A DNA stretch of 64,000 nt from Leishmania infantum JPCM5 (Eukaryota > Euglenozoa > Kinetoplastea > Trypanosomatida > Trypanosomatidae): the NCBI RefSeq assembly GCF_000002875.2, contig NC_009391.2, forward strand, positions 491,486 to 555,485. Direction: 5' to 3'. A model generated the notes under the pieces. The model ran no database searches. It had not been told where the DNA came from and saw only the letters and a program-made list of their open reading frames with translations. Position numbers and translations under genes: made by a program. This document shows, one piece after another, positions 20,664 to 31,206 of the stretch. Numbering within the stretch: the stretch's first letter is position 1; the number at the start of each line of letters is the position of its first letter.

Positions 20664-22357
20664 GCGGAGTGGCGCATGAGGGACAAGGAGCGGCTGCCGC
20701 CGCTTATCCTTGACCCTGTCCCCGTGTACCGCTTCTTTAGGCCCATGTGTAGGTGTGCCGGTTGCCAGTCAATGAGCGTCTGCGTCTGTTCTTGCGCGAA
20801 GGTGGCGAGCTCGTTGATGGGGCGCTCGGTCCACAGCTGTCGAATCAGCGGCGCCACCGCGTCGGCTCCGCGCTGTGTGATGGTGCGCGCCGAGGGTCGT
20901 TTCCGCACTCCGTCCTCCCATCCTCGCCCCCTTCCCTTCTCCCCACTGTACGATTACGTTGCTGCTGCTGCTTTTATGTATGCATGGAAATACGTCCATG
21001 TGTGCTCGCCCGTCTGCGTCGGTGTCAGTGCTCTGCTTTCGGTGCCCCAGTTGCCGATGCGTGCGTGTGCGCCCGCTTTCGAGACAAGTCCGTCTTACTC
21101 CCCTCCCCTTTCTGTATAGGGTATGCTCTGCGTGAGTGGTGTCGAGGGATGGGAAGAGGCCGAGGCGGAGAGAGGCAGGCGGAGGTTGGCGGCTCGGGCC
21201 CTTCTCCTCCCCCGCTCGCCCGCCCGCCCGCCCCCGAACACGTTGCAACTCCCCTGAGCAGCATACATGTACCACAGGGATGCCAGCGCCCCCCTTCTTC
21301 TTCCTTCTCTCGAAAAATGTTGTTGGCTCCTCGAGTTCCTCGCAGGCCGCGTCCATCCGTCACGCACACACGAATGAGGGAATGAGAAGCGCAACGCCGA
21401 ACGATACGCCCCACACTCGCGCGTGTGTGTGTGTGTGTGTGACGGATCGACACCCACAGGGGGGGGGAGGGGAGGAGCACAGGGAAGGGCGCGTCGTGTT
21501 TATCGATGTCTCGCCTTCCTCCTCCTCCCCTTCTCTCCCCCAGATGCTCCCGCTCACGTCCGCCAGCCAGCCAGCCGGCATGACCACTGCTGGCCGCCAT
21601 CTCTGCCCCTCCTGCCTCTTCTCTCGTCCACACACAATGCCCGTGCGTGGCGCCGGATAGAAGACGAGGAGAACAACGTACAAAAAAGAGGAGCCACCTG
21701 ACATGACGGCTGCCCCTCTCCACCCCTCCCCCCTTCTCTGCCTGCTGCCAAGACGCGTAGAAAGCGGAGGAGGAGGCGGAAGGTGGGGGGGGGTGGGCGC
21801 GTGCCAGTGGGGTAGCGGGCGCGCTCTCGTGTCTCTCTGCGTCTTCCGTTGCCAACCTGTAAACCACGTAGGTGCGTTGGCGCGGCGATCGCAGTTCCCC
21901 CAGCGATTCCTTCTGTGACGCACCGACGCGGACCGCGTCGCCGCCTCTGTGCCCACTGCCTGGTGCTCCCCCTTCTCGTTTCGGCTCATGACACACACTC
22001 CTGCTGCACTTCCGACCTCACGCTTTCCGATGTCCCCCCTTCATTCCCCAGTGCGCGTTTTAGCTCGCGTGTGTGCAAGCGCCTCCGTGTCGCTGCGGCA
22101 GCCCACCAAAGCCCACAGAGAGGGTGTGGCAGCGTGCCGCCTGACTTGGCTGGGCAAGACGTGCGCACGGGTCCACCGACGTGCTTCCCCGCCCTCCCTT
22201 TCTTTCTCCTCCCTGTCTCTTCGTGCACCACACACGCACGGCCATCCACATACGAACGTACCCGCGCCAACACGCGCTCATCCCGGCAGCGGCACTTGCG
22301 CGCGCTACAGTGGCGCGCTGGAGGTTTTATTCATTGTGTTCTCGCTCCCCTTCCAGC
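20664..22357 (+). other. Intergenic/UTR region
   Basis: This 1.7-kb spacer has a (GT)n run at 21421-21441, G-rich runs (21459-21474, 21781-21795) and alternating C/T-rich blocks. The sequence just before the next start (CTCCCCTTCCAGC) contains an AG directly before the ATG at 22358. That could be a very close splice acceptor, although an upstream AG is more likely. No credible gene on either strand. Confidence 0.65.
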
Positions 22358-24997
22358 ATGGCGTTGCCTGTGTTCGGCTGCGAGCAGCAGCGGAGCTATA
22401 CTTTCTCCATGCACTGCAAGCGCTCCCTTAACCCGACACTGACGCATCAGTTCGAGGTGACGTGGCCGTGGCCAGCGCTGCAGCGCAAAGGGCGGCCTCG
22501 CGTCGCCAGCGGTATTACTGGCGATGCACAGGCCGTGGCGAGATCGTCAAACACACCGCAGGGCGGCCTTTTCAAGGAGGAGGACGAGGCAGAGGAGGGA
22601 GAGGACGAAGAGGGAGAGGAGGACGTGGAGGGAACCGCCAAGGCGGGCGTGCATGGCCGTGCCGCGACCTGCCGCCGCGTTGCGCCTCTTTGGCGAGAGC
22701 GACGCCGCTACGGACGGCCAACGTTCATCCTTGACCTCTCGAGTGACCCGTTTCTTGGCGGGCATGAGACACGTCGCGCTGGTGCGCTTCTCTCGCCAGG
22801 CTATCGCTGCCTCTTACCCTTGGTCCAGCTTGGCGAGCCGGAGCAGCTGCCGGACAGGGCCGGTGTGGCTTTCTGGCGCACAGCCTTTAAGCCGCCATTG
22901 TGCAGGGCAGAGTCTTTGTTGTCGTCCTCGCATCCTAGCGCCGCCTACCCACCGCCGTACTGCGCCGAGCTTGTCGTCGGTGAGCTTTCCGGGATTGAGC
23001 GGGCGGTTCGACAGCGTTATGAGAGGGCGACAGCGTCATCCCGACGCAACAACACGCATGCGCCTATGAGGCCGTCGTTTCTGTCTCGCATTTCACTCGA
23101 GCCCCGCACACAGCTCAGCGCGCCGCCGCCGACAGCCGGCGGAGAGGAGAACTTGCCGACAGAGAGCCCCGGCCGTCCATCGCCGTGTGCAAAGCAAGCG
23201 GAAGAGGCGGCGCCCGCCGCATCGCTGACGTCAGCGACGGAGCGTGGTCATGGGCAGATAGCTGCGGCATCGAGCCCACCAGCAGCGTCATCACGGTCAC
23301 AGCGAGTCTCAGCCTTCGCACCCAAGACGGTGCTTACCTTTTTCTTCTACACCATCCCGTTTCGCCTTCGCTGGCTCTCACAGCTGCCGGGATGCATCGT
23401 TGTCTCTCTGCCATGCGAGGAGCGACTGCTGACCTTGCGCGCACCTCATGCGAATGACGACCACAGCGGCGTACGGCAGCCATCACCGTCGTTGGTGCGT
23501 GGCGGTGGCAGCGCCACTCCGACTGCGATCATTGCCATGTCACAGGCCCACAGCTACGCGCTGCCGCGCGGTGTGGTTCCGCTCGATATCTCGGAGGTGT
23601 TTGACCGCCCCTTTCTCGCCATAGGCACGGCTGAGCACGGGGTGTTGCTGTGCCACCTCGACACGTCGACCGGTGCCGTGCAGAGCATCGCGCGCTGGAT
23701 CTCGCTGAGAGGGTATGGGAGCTCTCTGTACCCCGTGACCCGCCTCGCGGCGGTGTTCCCTGCACGTCAGCCGGAGCGCGCGCCGGGCCGCTTCACCGAC
23801 TTCCCCTCAGCACCTCCGTGGGCGAGGCACGCGGCCGCCCTCGAAAGCCTCAACGACGGCGCGCTCGTGTGCTCCTCGCCGTATGAGGCCACCGCCGCTG
23901 TTGTCAAGCTCGGCGTGGCCGCAGAGGGCGTGGTAGAGGACTTCTCTGTCCTCCGCGGCGTCGACACGATCCTTGACGTGAGCGCGACTGTGCAGCCCGA
24001 TTTGGGACCACTAGTCTGCACCGTGGCGCGGAAACTGCTACGGTTGCGTGTCGTTGACTCCGCGGCCGAGGCGGCGGAGCGGCGCACTGCAATTCTGAAG
24101 AAAAAGTTGGACTCCGGTCTTGCCGATCGCGTGAGTCCGTGCCTGACTCACGACCGGATGGCGCGGCTGGAATGCCCGCTTCTTCACGTCGCTTCCAGCC
24201 CTGCTGTCGTGCAGTCCTTCACCGAAAAGTACGTGAGTCGGCGCCGATACACGAAGCACTGGCAGTTTGCAGTGGACAGCTCGAATCGCGTGGTACTGCT
24301 AGACCGGACGGTGAGCCAATACATTGTCCACTCCACCTTTCAGTTATGCCGCCGCGGCTCGGCCGCCGGGGAGGGGCGAGTCGCGCCGACCGGCTCTCTT
24401 CTCCCCGTCTCCGCCACGGCGGACCGCAGGAACGAGAGGCAGGCAAAGGTGCCTTGCGCAGGCGAAGAGGAGGATGTGCTCTTCAAAGGCTGCGCGGCCG
24501 CCGCAGACGACAACGAGGACAACACGCCGTTGTCGTCGCTTCCGTCGGCGCGGCTCTCGCCAACTCCTGCTGGTGGCCAGAAACGTCCGCGACCGGCGCC
24601 GAAGGCCTCAAGGAACAAGAGGGGGTCTGAGTCGGCTGCCAAGCGTCGTGGGGCAGCGGCCGCGCCGTCCTCCGTTGCTGCTGCCGGTGCTAAGGAGGAA
24701 AGGGATGAGGACGAGGACGAGGACGACGGCGAGGACGACGCATCGCCTGGCAAGGTGAACTCGTTTCATGCCTTTGCATCGGCGGTCCCCATTGAGGATG
24801 CCTGCAGCGGCGTCGTGGTGACGCGTGTGGAGGATCAGATGATCCAAGTGGCTGCCTCCCACGACCGTGACTGCATTTCTCTGGTGACGTGGCGCATCGG
24901 TCTTGTTACCATGCCACCACCACCGATGTTCTCTTCCGCGGCCACCGCCATCACGGCAGCCTCCGCTGCATACGGCAAGGCAGATGCGCAGTCGTAG
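22358..24997 (+). CDS. Hypothetical protein, possible beta-propeller with nuclear-type basic/acidic segments (879 aa)
   Basis: I do not recognise this protein. The start is the ATG of MALPVFGCEQQ; the frame continues upstream through pyrimidine-rich spacer using a non-ATG codon, which I discard. The N-terminus has an acidic Glu/Asp/Gly insert (about residues 70-95). From about residue 390 there is a succession of hydrophobic beta-strand-like segments (PFLAIGTAEHGVLLCHLD, GALVCSSPYEA, GPLVCTVARKLLRLRV) that reads like blades of a divergent propeller of the CPSF160/DDB1 or WD type. Residues about 735-800 are Lys/Arg-rich (KRPRPAPKASRNKRG, then KRRG) and then acidic (EERDEDEDEDDGEDD), suggesting a nuclear localisation signal and a nucleolar or chromatin location. 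The C-terminal strands (GVVVTRVEDQMIQVAASHD) may close the propeller. Fold and location are inferences. Confidence 0.8.
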   Translation: MALPVFGCEQQRSYTFSMHCKRSLNPTLTHQFEVTWPWPALQRKGRPRVASGITGDAQAVARSSNTPQGGLFKEEDEAEEGEDEEGEEDVEGTAKAGVHGRAATCRRVAPLWRERRRYGRPTFILDLSSDPFLGGHETRRAGALLSPGYRCLLPLVQLGEPEQLPDRAGVAFWRTAFKPPLCRAESLLSSSHPSAAYPPPYCAELVVGELSGIERAVRQRYERATASSRRNNTHAPMRPSFLSRISLEPRTQLSAPPPTAGGEENLPTESPGRPSPCAKQAEEAAPAASLTSATERGHGQIAAASSPPAASSRSQRVSAFAPKTVLTFFFYTIPFRLRWLSQLPGCIVVSLPCEERLLTLRAPHANDDHSGVRQPSPSLVRGGGSATPTAIIAMSQAHSYALPRGVVPLDISEVFDRPFLAIGTAEHGVLLCHLDTSTGAVQSIARWISLRGYGSSLYPVTRLAAVFPARQPERAPGRFTDFPSAPPWARHAAALESLNDGALVCSSPYEATAAVVKLGVAAEGVVEDFSVLRGVDTILDVSATVQPDLGPLVCTVARKLLRLRVVDSAAEAAERRTAILKKKLDSGLADRVSPCLTHDRMARLECPLLHVASSPAVVQSFTEKYVSRRRYTKHWQFAVDSSNRVVLLDRTVSQYIVHSTFQLCRRGSAAGEGRVAPTGSLLPVSATADRRNERQAKVPCAGEEEDVLFKGCAAAADDNEDNTPLSSLPSARLSPTPAGGQKRPRPAPKASRNKRGSESAAKRRGAAAAPSSVAAAGAKEERDEDEDEDDGEDDASPGKVNSFHAFASAVPIEDACSGVVVTRVEDQMIQVAASHDRDCISLVTWRIGLVTMPPPPMFSSAATAITAASAAYGKADAQS

Positions 24998-25929
24998 AGA
25001 CGGGATGAAGGTGGGGGAGAGGACCTTGTTTCTTGCCCTTCTGCGAACGGTTTCTCGCGTAGGCAGCGATGCACCTGGGCGCTCAAAGACGTAGCTAGCA
25101 GCAGAGATTGCTGTGTAAGGAGTACGCGTTTCCAGCGCAGCCATGGACAGAGACGCCATGGATAGCGAAGGAGGGAAGGTGGTGATAGTGTTCAGGTGCT
25201 GAGGAGCTTGTGGTGGTGGTGGGAAGGAACGACCTGGCGGGTGGTATCGCGCGCTCGGCAACTGTCTTTTTTTCGAATGAGCGGAGGAGGGGAGGGGGTG
25301 CTCGTATCGCCCACCATCGTGATCAGCGACTCCACCGGTGTGTGTGTGTGTGTTCTCTCTTTCTCTTTAGATCTTGTACCCCTCCCCCTTCGCCGGACAT
25401 CGACGCGTCTCTCGTTTCCCCCAAAGCATCACCCACACGACCGACATGTGATGCGTGAGGGGTGCACGTGTGCCAAAGGCCCCTTCCCCCGTTTCCTGTT
25501 CACTCTGGCAACTCGGCCACCGCTAGATTTACTTCCAATGACACTGTGCCATTCTTGTCCGACTCCCTCCTCCCTTCGGCATTCGTGACTCTCTGCATCG
25601 TCACAGCAACGCCTCTTCCGCTCAACGCCTCCTCCCCTATGTCTCCGGCAGCACCAAGGAGCATCGGAACAACCAGCTGACCGACGCTCGTTTTTCGTCG
25701 TTGACCCGCCGCGGTGTTCGCCCTGCGCCTTGAGACCAGCATCTGCACCTCATTAAGGTGATCTCCCGCCCCTCATCTCCACTACGCCTCGGCCATCGTC
25801 TCTCTGTCTGTGCCTTTGTGTGCATCGATCTTTCACTCTCTCTACCCACACTCAGCGTCCGCTGCATAGCAGTTACAGCCTCTCCGCCCCCTCCAAAGAA
25901 GCGCTACGCCCCGTAGTCGCCACCGGGCC
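24998..25929 (+). other. Intergenic/UTR region
   Basis: A 0.9-kb spacer with a short (GT)n run at 25338-25352 and long C/T-rich stretches from 25355 to 25860. No gene seen. Confidence 0.65.
25831..25855 (+). promoter_or_regulatory. Candidate trans-splice acceptor of the first NPL gene
   Basis: The pyrimidine tract TTTCACTCTCTCTACCCACAC leads to an AG at 25854-25855, which would give a 5'UTR of about 74 bases. Inferred. Confidence 0.45.
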
Positions 25930-26286
25930 ATGGAGGAGTTCTACGGCATGGAGGTCTTCGCCGGCAAGACGGCAAGGCCCAATATTTCGGCCGACCGCGT
26001 GCTGCACGTGACGCAGGTGGCGCTACCGCCGAACGCGTCGCACGCTATCACGCTGCTCGTCAAGACGGAGGGCAAGTCGTTTGTGCTCGCGACACTGGAC
26101 CCGCAGCAGGCACTCTTCCACGTGAGCGTGGACATGCTCTTTAGCGGCAAGCAGAAGTTGGCTTTCACCTGCGAAGGTGCGGCTGGAGCCGTGCACATCA
26201 TCGGGTACACACAGCTCGCGGAGGAGGAGGAAGCCATAGACGACGAGGATGACGATGATATGATGGACGACGAGGACGTCGCGTAA
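25930..26286 (+). CDS. Nucleoplasmin-like (NPL/HD2-type) domain protein 1, short form (118 aa)
   Basis: The protein is a single nucleoplasmin-like domain plus a short acidic tail. It opens with MEEFYGMEVFAGK, very close to the MEFWGVEVKPGK-type opening of plant HD2 and FKBP39/46-type NPL proteins. It continues with strand segments LHVTQVALPP, FVLATLDPQQALFHV and VHIIGYTQL. Residues about 97-118 are almost all Glu/Asp, the usual histone-binding acidic tract. Such domains form pentamers that bind histones or ribonucleoproteins; a T. brucei nucleoplasmin-like protein acts in chromatin silencing. It is the first of three tandem paralogues (next at 27574 and 31256) and the only one without a long tail. 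NPL identity is secure from pattern; the precise role is inferred. Confidence 0.82.
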   Translation: MEEFYGMEVFAGKTARPNISADRVLHVTQVALPPNASHAITLLVKTEGKSFVLATLDPQQALFHVSVDMLFSGKQKLAFTCEGAAGAVHIIGYTQLAEEEEAIDDEDDDDMMDDEDVA

Positions 26287-27573
26287 CGTTGAGTTGGAAA
26301 AGAAGGCGCGGTAGAGCATGCGTGTACGTGTGCCTGCTTGTAAGCCCCTGTGAGATTACGTCTCCTTGGCTGCCATGTGCGATGGACGTGGTGCCACCAG
26401 TGATGAACGCCACACCACATCCGTGCGTGCGTGCGCCGCTGATTTCGTTGAAAAGCCCGCGCATCTCCGGCGTGCGTGTATGTGACGCTAAAACGGGTCA
26501 TTGCCCTGCCAGGGTGGGGCCGGCAGTGGATGAGACGCGTCGCTGCCTGCGCGACGGCGGCACGTGTCTAGGTTGGGGGAGGGAGGAGGCGACACATTGG
26601 GAAGCCGGACCATCGGGTGCCTCATTCCTCACTGCCATACAGCGTCTTTCCTTTCTCTGTTCACCGTCATGGCAAACTCGGCACAGGCGCTCTGCACGGA
26701 CTCCTCACTAATTGCAGAAGTACAGGGGCGCGCAGTTGATGGAACCCTTCGCCTCAGCAAGGAACCCCCCCCATCCACACACACACACACACAGAAAAGA
26801 AATTAGATGCAGAAGAGGGAAGGTAGGAGCGTGCCGACACGATGCCTGCTGGTGTGCGGCGCTGCTACTCGCCTGCTGCTCGACGAGGTACGTGGGCGGA
26901 GATCGTTGGCGCATGCGCGTCCTTCTTGGACAGCCCCGCTACCGCTCACCTCTGCTCCTCCGCCCCCTCGGCTACGTGGCCACCCCACGGCGGTGCGTGC
27001 GCGTAGCGGCGCGCCGCCTTTGACTTTGCTCGGATCGACGTACTCTATACCATGTCTTCGCGCTAAAAGGCGGTTGCGGTGTACGCCATGCACCACGCCT
27101 GCCTTCTCTCATGCACTTGTCACCGCCCTCCCGCCCCTCCTTCCTTCTTCTGCGCGACCATCCCGTGAACTGCCCGATGGGGCTCACCCAAACCCCCTCG
27201 CTTTCCCTCCCTCCTCCCCCCTCTCCGCCGTCCACGCGCATGCGCAGTAACGCACCTCCGTCGTTCACTCCTTAATTATCTTCACGTATAACCGTAGCCG
27301 CCACACCCAGACAACCCAAGCGCGACGCACCGCACCTTCTTGTGACATCCCAGCTTTCCTTTCATCGCTCACTTGTTTCCACAGACGCCTCTCTCTCCGA
27401 CGAACAACTTCTTCGTACCATCTCTCCTCGCCGTCTCAGCTGCTGCCCGTCAAGGCGACCACCTCGTCTTCTGGGCGTTTCTCTTTTCCTCATCGACGAA
27501 GCGGTCCTCTCTCTCTCTCTCGTGAAGTCTACGCTCTTCGTTCTCGATTCCATCACCCCCCCCAGTGTTCATC
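26287..27573 (+). other. Intergenic/UTR region between NPL1 and NPL2
   Basis: A 1.3-kb spacer. A (CA)n run at 26776-26793 follows a C run. Pyrimidine-rich DNA from about 27110 to 27570 leads into NPL2. Frames here are short and biased, and no gene is supported. Confidence 0.65.
27505..27527 (+). promoter_or_regulatory. Candidate trans-splice acceptor of the second NPL gene
   Basis: A (CT)n tract (TCCTCTCTCTCTCTCTC) leads to an AG at 27526-27527, 46 bases before the ATG at 27574. Inferred. Confidence 0.45.
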
Positions 27574-28203
27574 ATGGAGGGCTTTTACGGTATTGAGGTG
27601 ACCGCCGGCAAGCAGGTGAAGGCCAAAATCCCAGAGGAGTGCGCGCTGCGCGTGACGCAGCTCGCCGTTCCCGCCAACGCGGCTGGAGCCGTTTCTCTCG
27701 TCGTGTCCTTCGAGGGCAAGCTGTTCACGATTGCCACGCTGGACCCCAAGAAGGGCGTCTACCAGATGAGCACCGACCTCGTCTTCACCGAGGCGCAGGA
27801 CGTCTCCTTCTCCGCCCAGGGTGCTGGTGCAATCCACGTCACTGGCTACGTACAGCCGGTCGGCAACGACGATATGATGATGAATGCCATGGCCGGCGAG
27901 TCGGGTGAGGAGGACGAGAGCGACGACGACGACCTCGAGGAGGCTTCAGAGCCGGAAAGCAACGAGGTCGCCAAGACCCCTGCTTCCGCTGCCGCTGGTG
28001 CGGAGGACAGCGACGAGGAGGAGGAGAACGAGGACGAAGACGACGAGGAGGACGAGGACGACGAGGATATGCCCCCGGCCGACCTCGATGACAGCGACAC
28101 GGGCGAAGAGGACGAGGAAGTCGACGAAGAGGATGACGATGAGGGACAGATGGACCACGAGGAAGTCGAGGATGATGAGGATGATGACGAGGATAACGGA
28201 TGA
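27574..28203 (+). CDS. Nucleoplasmin-like domain protein 2 (209 aa as read; tail interrupted by TGA TGA)
   Basis: The start is the ATG of MEGFYGIEVTAGK; a GTG nine bases upstream only lengthens the frame artificially. Residues 1-93 form an NPL domain close to paralogue 1 (strands LRVTQLAVPANA, FTIATLDPKKGVYQM, AIHVTGYVQPV). Residues about 107-209 are an acidic, probably disordered tract of Asp/Glu/Ser. The read ends at TGA TGA (28201-28206). The same frame then stays open for another 131 codons, through acidic DDDEDN repeats into an RGG-repeat tail ending with TAG at 28600-28602. As read the product is acidic only. If the stops are an error or are read through, it would be a ~340-residue protein with NPL, acidic and RGG modules, suited to histone and RNA binding. 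See the entry at 28204 and the finding. Confidence 0.75.
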   Translation: MEGFYGIEVTAGKQVKAKIPEECALRVTQLAVPANAAGAVSLVVSFEGKLFTIATLDPKKGVYQMSTDLVFTEAQDVSFSAQGAGAIHVTGYVQPVGNDDMMMNAMAGESGEEDESDDDDLEEASEPESNEVAKTPASAAAGAEDSDEEEENEDEDDEEDEDDEDMPPADLDDSDTGEEDEEVDEEDDDEGQMDHEEVEDDEDDDEDNG

Positions 28204-28218
28204 TGAACGAGGGATAAC

Positions 28219-28293
28219 GATGATGACGAGGACAACGATGATGACGAGGATAACGATGATGACGAGGATAACGATGATGACGACGAGGACGAC
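28219..28293 (+). repeat. 18-bp tandem repeat encoding DDDEDN
   Basis: Units of GATGATGACGAGGATAAC repeat three times with one base change, then a longer variant. One further copy lies before the double stop (28180-28197). Between them, 28198-28218 reads as the same unit with three extra single bases. Confidence 0.85.
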
Positions 28294-28332
28294 GTACCGC
28301 GGAAGTTCCAGCGTGCGGAGCGCGGTGACCAC

Positions 28333-28563
28333 CGCGGTGGCTTCCGCGGCGGACGTGGCGGTGATCGCGGTGGCTTCCGTGGTGGTCGTGGCGGTGATCG
28401 CGGTGGCTTCCGTGGCGGTCGTGGCGGTGATCGCGGTGGCTTCCGTGGTGGTCGTGGCGGTGATCGCGGTGGCTTCCGTGGCGGTCGTGGCGGTGATCGC
28501 GGTGGCTTCCGCGGCGGTCGCGGCGGTGATCGCGGTGGCTTCCGTGGCGGTCGCGGTGGTGAC
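28333..28563 (+). repeat. 33-bp tandem repeat, seven copies, encoding RGGFRGGRGGD
   Basis: Seven full 33-bp units in register, followed by a degenerate eighth from 28564. Differences are almost all silent third-base changes (CGT/CGC, GGT/GGC/GGA). Confidence 0.95.
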
Positions 28564-28984
28564 CGTGGCGGCTTTCGCGGTGGCAAGCGTGGCCGCTACT
28601 AGGCAGTTTGTCCGTTCCTGAGGAACCTGATGAATGAGGTTGATAGCGGTGGAGGTCACGAAGCAAGCGAAGAGAAGGGCTAGTGATGAAGAAGCGCCAT
28701 CGGATCGCGCTCCCATACACCGGGTCTCTTTCTCTCCTCTCCCACCCGTGCACCTCTCGTGCTCGTCCCTACGCACCTTCTCCTCCCTCATCCCTGCCCG
28801 CATGGCGGGGCAATCGTTGGTCTCTCTTCATCAGTGGGGTTTTTGTCTTCACGTGCGCCTCTCACGCTCGACACTGCACGTGTGTGCGCGTGTGCCTTCG
28901 CGCTGCTCCTCGATGAAGAGAGGCCACACCTCAACGGAATAACGAACGGAGAGGTCCTTCCAACTCGAATCCGCTGAAGAACCT

Positions 28985-29022
28985 ACACACACCCACCCAC
29001 CCACACACACACACACACACAC
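28985..29022. repeat. CA/CCCA microsatellite
   Basis: CACACACCCACCCACCCACACAC-type repeat about 380 bases after the end of the NPL2 RGG tail. Confidence 0.9.
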
Positions 29023-31176
29023 GCAGACGCACAGAGATGACGAGGAAAGTAGGCGCTTGGGTGGAGTTCTTGTTGCTGCTGGTCTTCCTCGCTCGCCGAC
29101 GTTGCACGTACAAGCGCCGGCCCTTCCCTCCTCGCTCTCCTCTTTCCCTTATGTCCTGCGGCTGCCCATACCGCCTTTGCTGCTGCCGCTGCCGCGCCTC
29201 TCTCGCCGCACCACACAAGCAGCAAGTGAAGGGGATGCACAAGAGAGGAGGAGCAGGGCAGGTGTGGGCGCGCGCGCAAAGGGAAGGAGATGTGAGGCGG
29301 AAGGGTATGGCGATGATAGGCGGTGCAGGAGCAGCAGCTTTCTCTTCAGTGCCTAGCGCTCCCTCAGCTCACCGACCCCCGTTCACATACACCCACACAA
29401 ACGCATGTGCACGCACACCGACTCGGACTGGCAGACAACTGATGGAGGCGACAGGTGCATATCGGCAGACAGAGACGGAGCGGCTCACGCTGGTGCGCGC
29501 CTGGGTGTGCGTGTCCGTGCGACGACGGTGACGTTTGTGTGTGTGTGTGTGTGGATGCTCTCGTAAATGTTAAGCCCGATGATCCGTTCGGTCGTCCAAG
29601 TGTCTTTTTTTTTCATATAAAACTGTTTCTTCCTTTCGTAGTTTGTCTCTACGTCCTCCGCTGTTGCCTTGCTCGTATCGGCGTCTTCGCGCTTATCGGT
29701 GGTCGTTGTCGGTGACGTAGCTGTGACGTAGCAGCGGCAGCGAGGCGACCGGGCGTGCGCCGCGGCAGCGGCAGCGGAGAGAGAGGGATGTGCGCGTATG
29801 TGGCGTCTCTCTTGACGGTTAACCGATGAAGCGTCTAAAGAGGGAAGCGAGCCAAAAGACCATCAAGTCCAAATCCCACAGCGCTTCGCAAAGACGAGAG
29901 GCAGGGAGCGGTGCGCCGCACGGACCCGTTGGGGACCGCTCGCGACGGCCCATCCTGGACGTGCCAGCGATGCAGGATATGGGTGCGGGGCGTGCACGCT
30001 TCTGCGGCACCGTGTCCACTGCCCTTTTGCCTTCCTTGTCGTTTTTCTTTTTGTTTTGTCTTTGTGTGTTGCGTCGTGATGCGGCAGCAGGACCTCCGCA
30101 TCGGCGTTCTCCGCTGTACTGTGCTGTGTTGCGCTGTGCTGTGCTGTGCGCGGCTCTCTTACACTCCCTCTTTTACGGGTGAGCCGTCCTCTTACGGCGT
30201 GCCGCTTGCCGCCTTCTCGTCGTCCCTCGCACAGGCACGCCTGCGTGTGTGTGTGTGTGTGTGCCGGAGGGCGATAGAGGACGTCGAGGGAGGGAGGAGG
30301 ACATGGCAGGATGCGGGCGGCAGATGGAGAGGCGCAGTAACAGCCAGGCGGTGAGAGTGCAAGAACACCAAAACGCAAAAATCTGAAGAAGGGACGGCGC
30401 GGAGGCAGCGGCGGCAGTGGCAAGAGAGAACGGATGCGCAAGGAGCGGCAAGACTGCACGCTTTTTCCTTTCAAATCGCTACCTTCTCAAGGGGCCTGTT
30501 CACTGAACACGTGCCCGCCAGTCCGACTCCGTCGACGTGGCCGTGGGTGATGTCTATGCGTGGTTTGTTGTTGGCGTAGTTCATGCGCGCACTAAAGTCG
30601 AACACACAACCTCGGGAGAACAGCAGAGAGGGCGGAGAGGCTCGCGCAATTCACTGATGCGTGCGTGCGTGCGCGATGTGCGTGAAAGCGGAGGCTGATG
30701 GTCCTCTTTCAGAGCGCACGAAAGAGGGAAAAATGTGTGTGTGCGCGTGGTGGTGAGCGGTAAAGGAGGCGCGCAGGTCGACGCGCGAGGGGTGAGGCAA
30801 TCGTGCCCGGTCATTGTGTGCCACGCCTATCTAACAGCACGTGTGTGGGTCTGTTTCAATAAGAGGCTTTGCGTGCCACTTGCGTCTGAAGCTCCCGGCC
30901 CCCCCCCCCCCACCGGTCCCTTCCCTCTGATGACAGCTCTCTACCGCAGATGGATTTGCCATCCACCCCACCTCCCTCTTCTGCGCTTGCTCTCTTTCGC
31001 GATGGGATAGACAGACCTACGCATACGCAGGCACGCAGACGCCGCTACGGTTCTCTTTCCTTCTCCTCTTGTGCAAGTTTCGGCATTTTTGTTAGACACG
31101 GCTGCCACACGCATCTTCGCACTCGTCTTATTCCAGTTGTCACTTGACTCTTCACCACCGAAGGTGCCAGTGCACA

Positions 31177-31206
31177 TACACACACACACACACACACATA
31201 CACACG
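31177..31206. repeat. (CA)n microsatellite directly upstream of NPL3
   Basis: About 15 CA units with one TA interruption, ending 50 bases before the NPL3 ATG. Confidence 0.9.

Larger units (their letters stand above)
28204..28602 (+). other. In-frame continuation of NPL2: acidic repeats and RGG tail without its own start
   Basis: After the second TGA the NPL2 frame stays open to TAG at 28600-28602. It encodes three DDDEDN-type units (28219-28272), an acidic link, the segment VPRKFQRAERGD, then seven copies of an 11-residue RGGFRGGRGGD unit and a final partial copy ending GKRGRY. There is no ATG in this frame after the stops, so it cannot be an independent gene without a non-ATG start. Codon use in the RGG block varies only at third positions, which indicates protein-level selection and argues that the tail is or was recently translated. 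RGG tails bind RNA and are targets of arginine methylation. Confidence 0.7.

Noticed and set aside
28201..28206. TGA TGA as selenocysteine codons
   Set aside because: Two adjacent UGAs inside a low-complexity acidic repeat, with no cysteine at the equivalent repeat positions, do not fit a selenoprotein. I could not search for a SECIS element, so this is not fully excluded.
28333..28563. Regular 33-bp repeats considered as a CRISPR-like array
   Set aside because: The units are contiguous with no spacers, encode RGG motifs in frame, and the organism is a eukaryote.
27839..28803. Minus-strand frames of 246-304 codons opposite the NPL2 tail (Arg/Pro and Ser repeats)
   Set aside because: They simply mirror the 33-bp RGG and acidic repeats on the other strand and have no independent support.
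29037..30182. Possible small genes in the long NPL2-NPL3 spacer
   Set aside because: The frames are short, biased and bordered by microsatellites; no motif or homologue pattern is visible.
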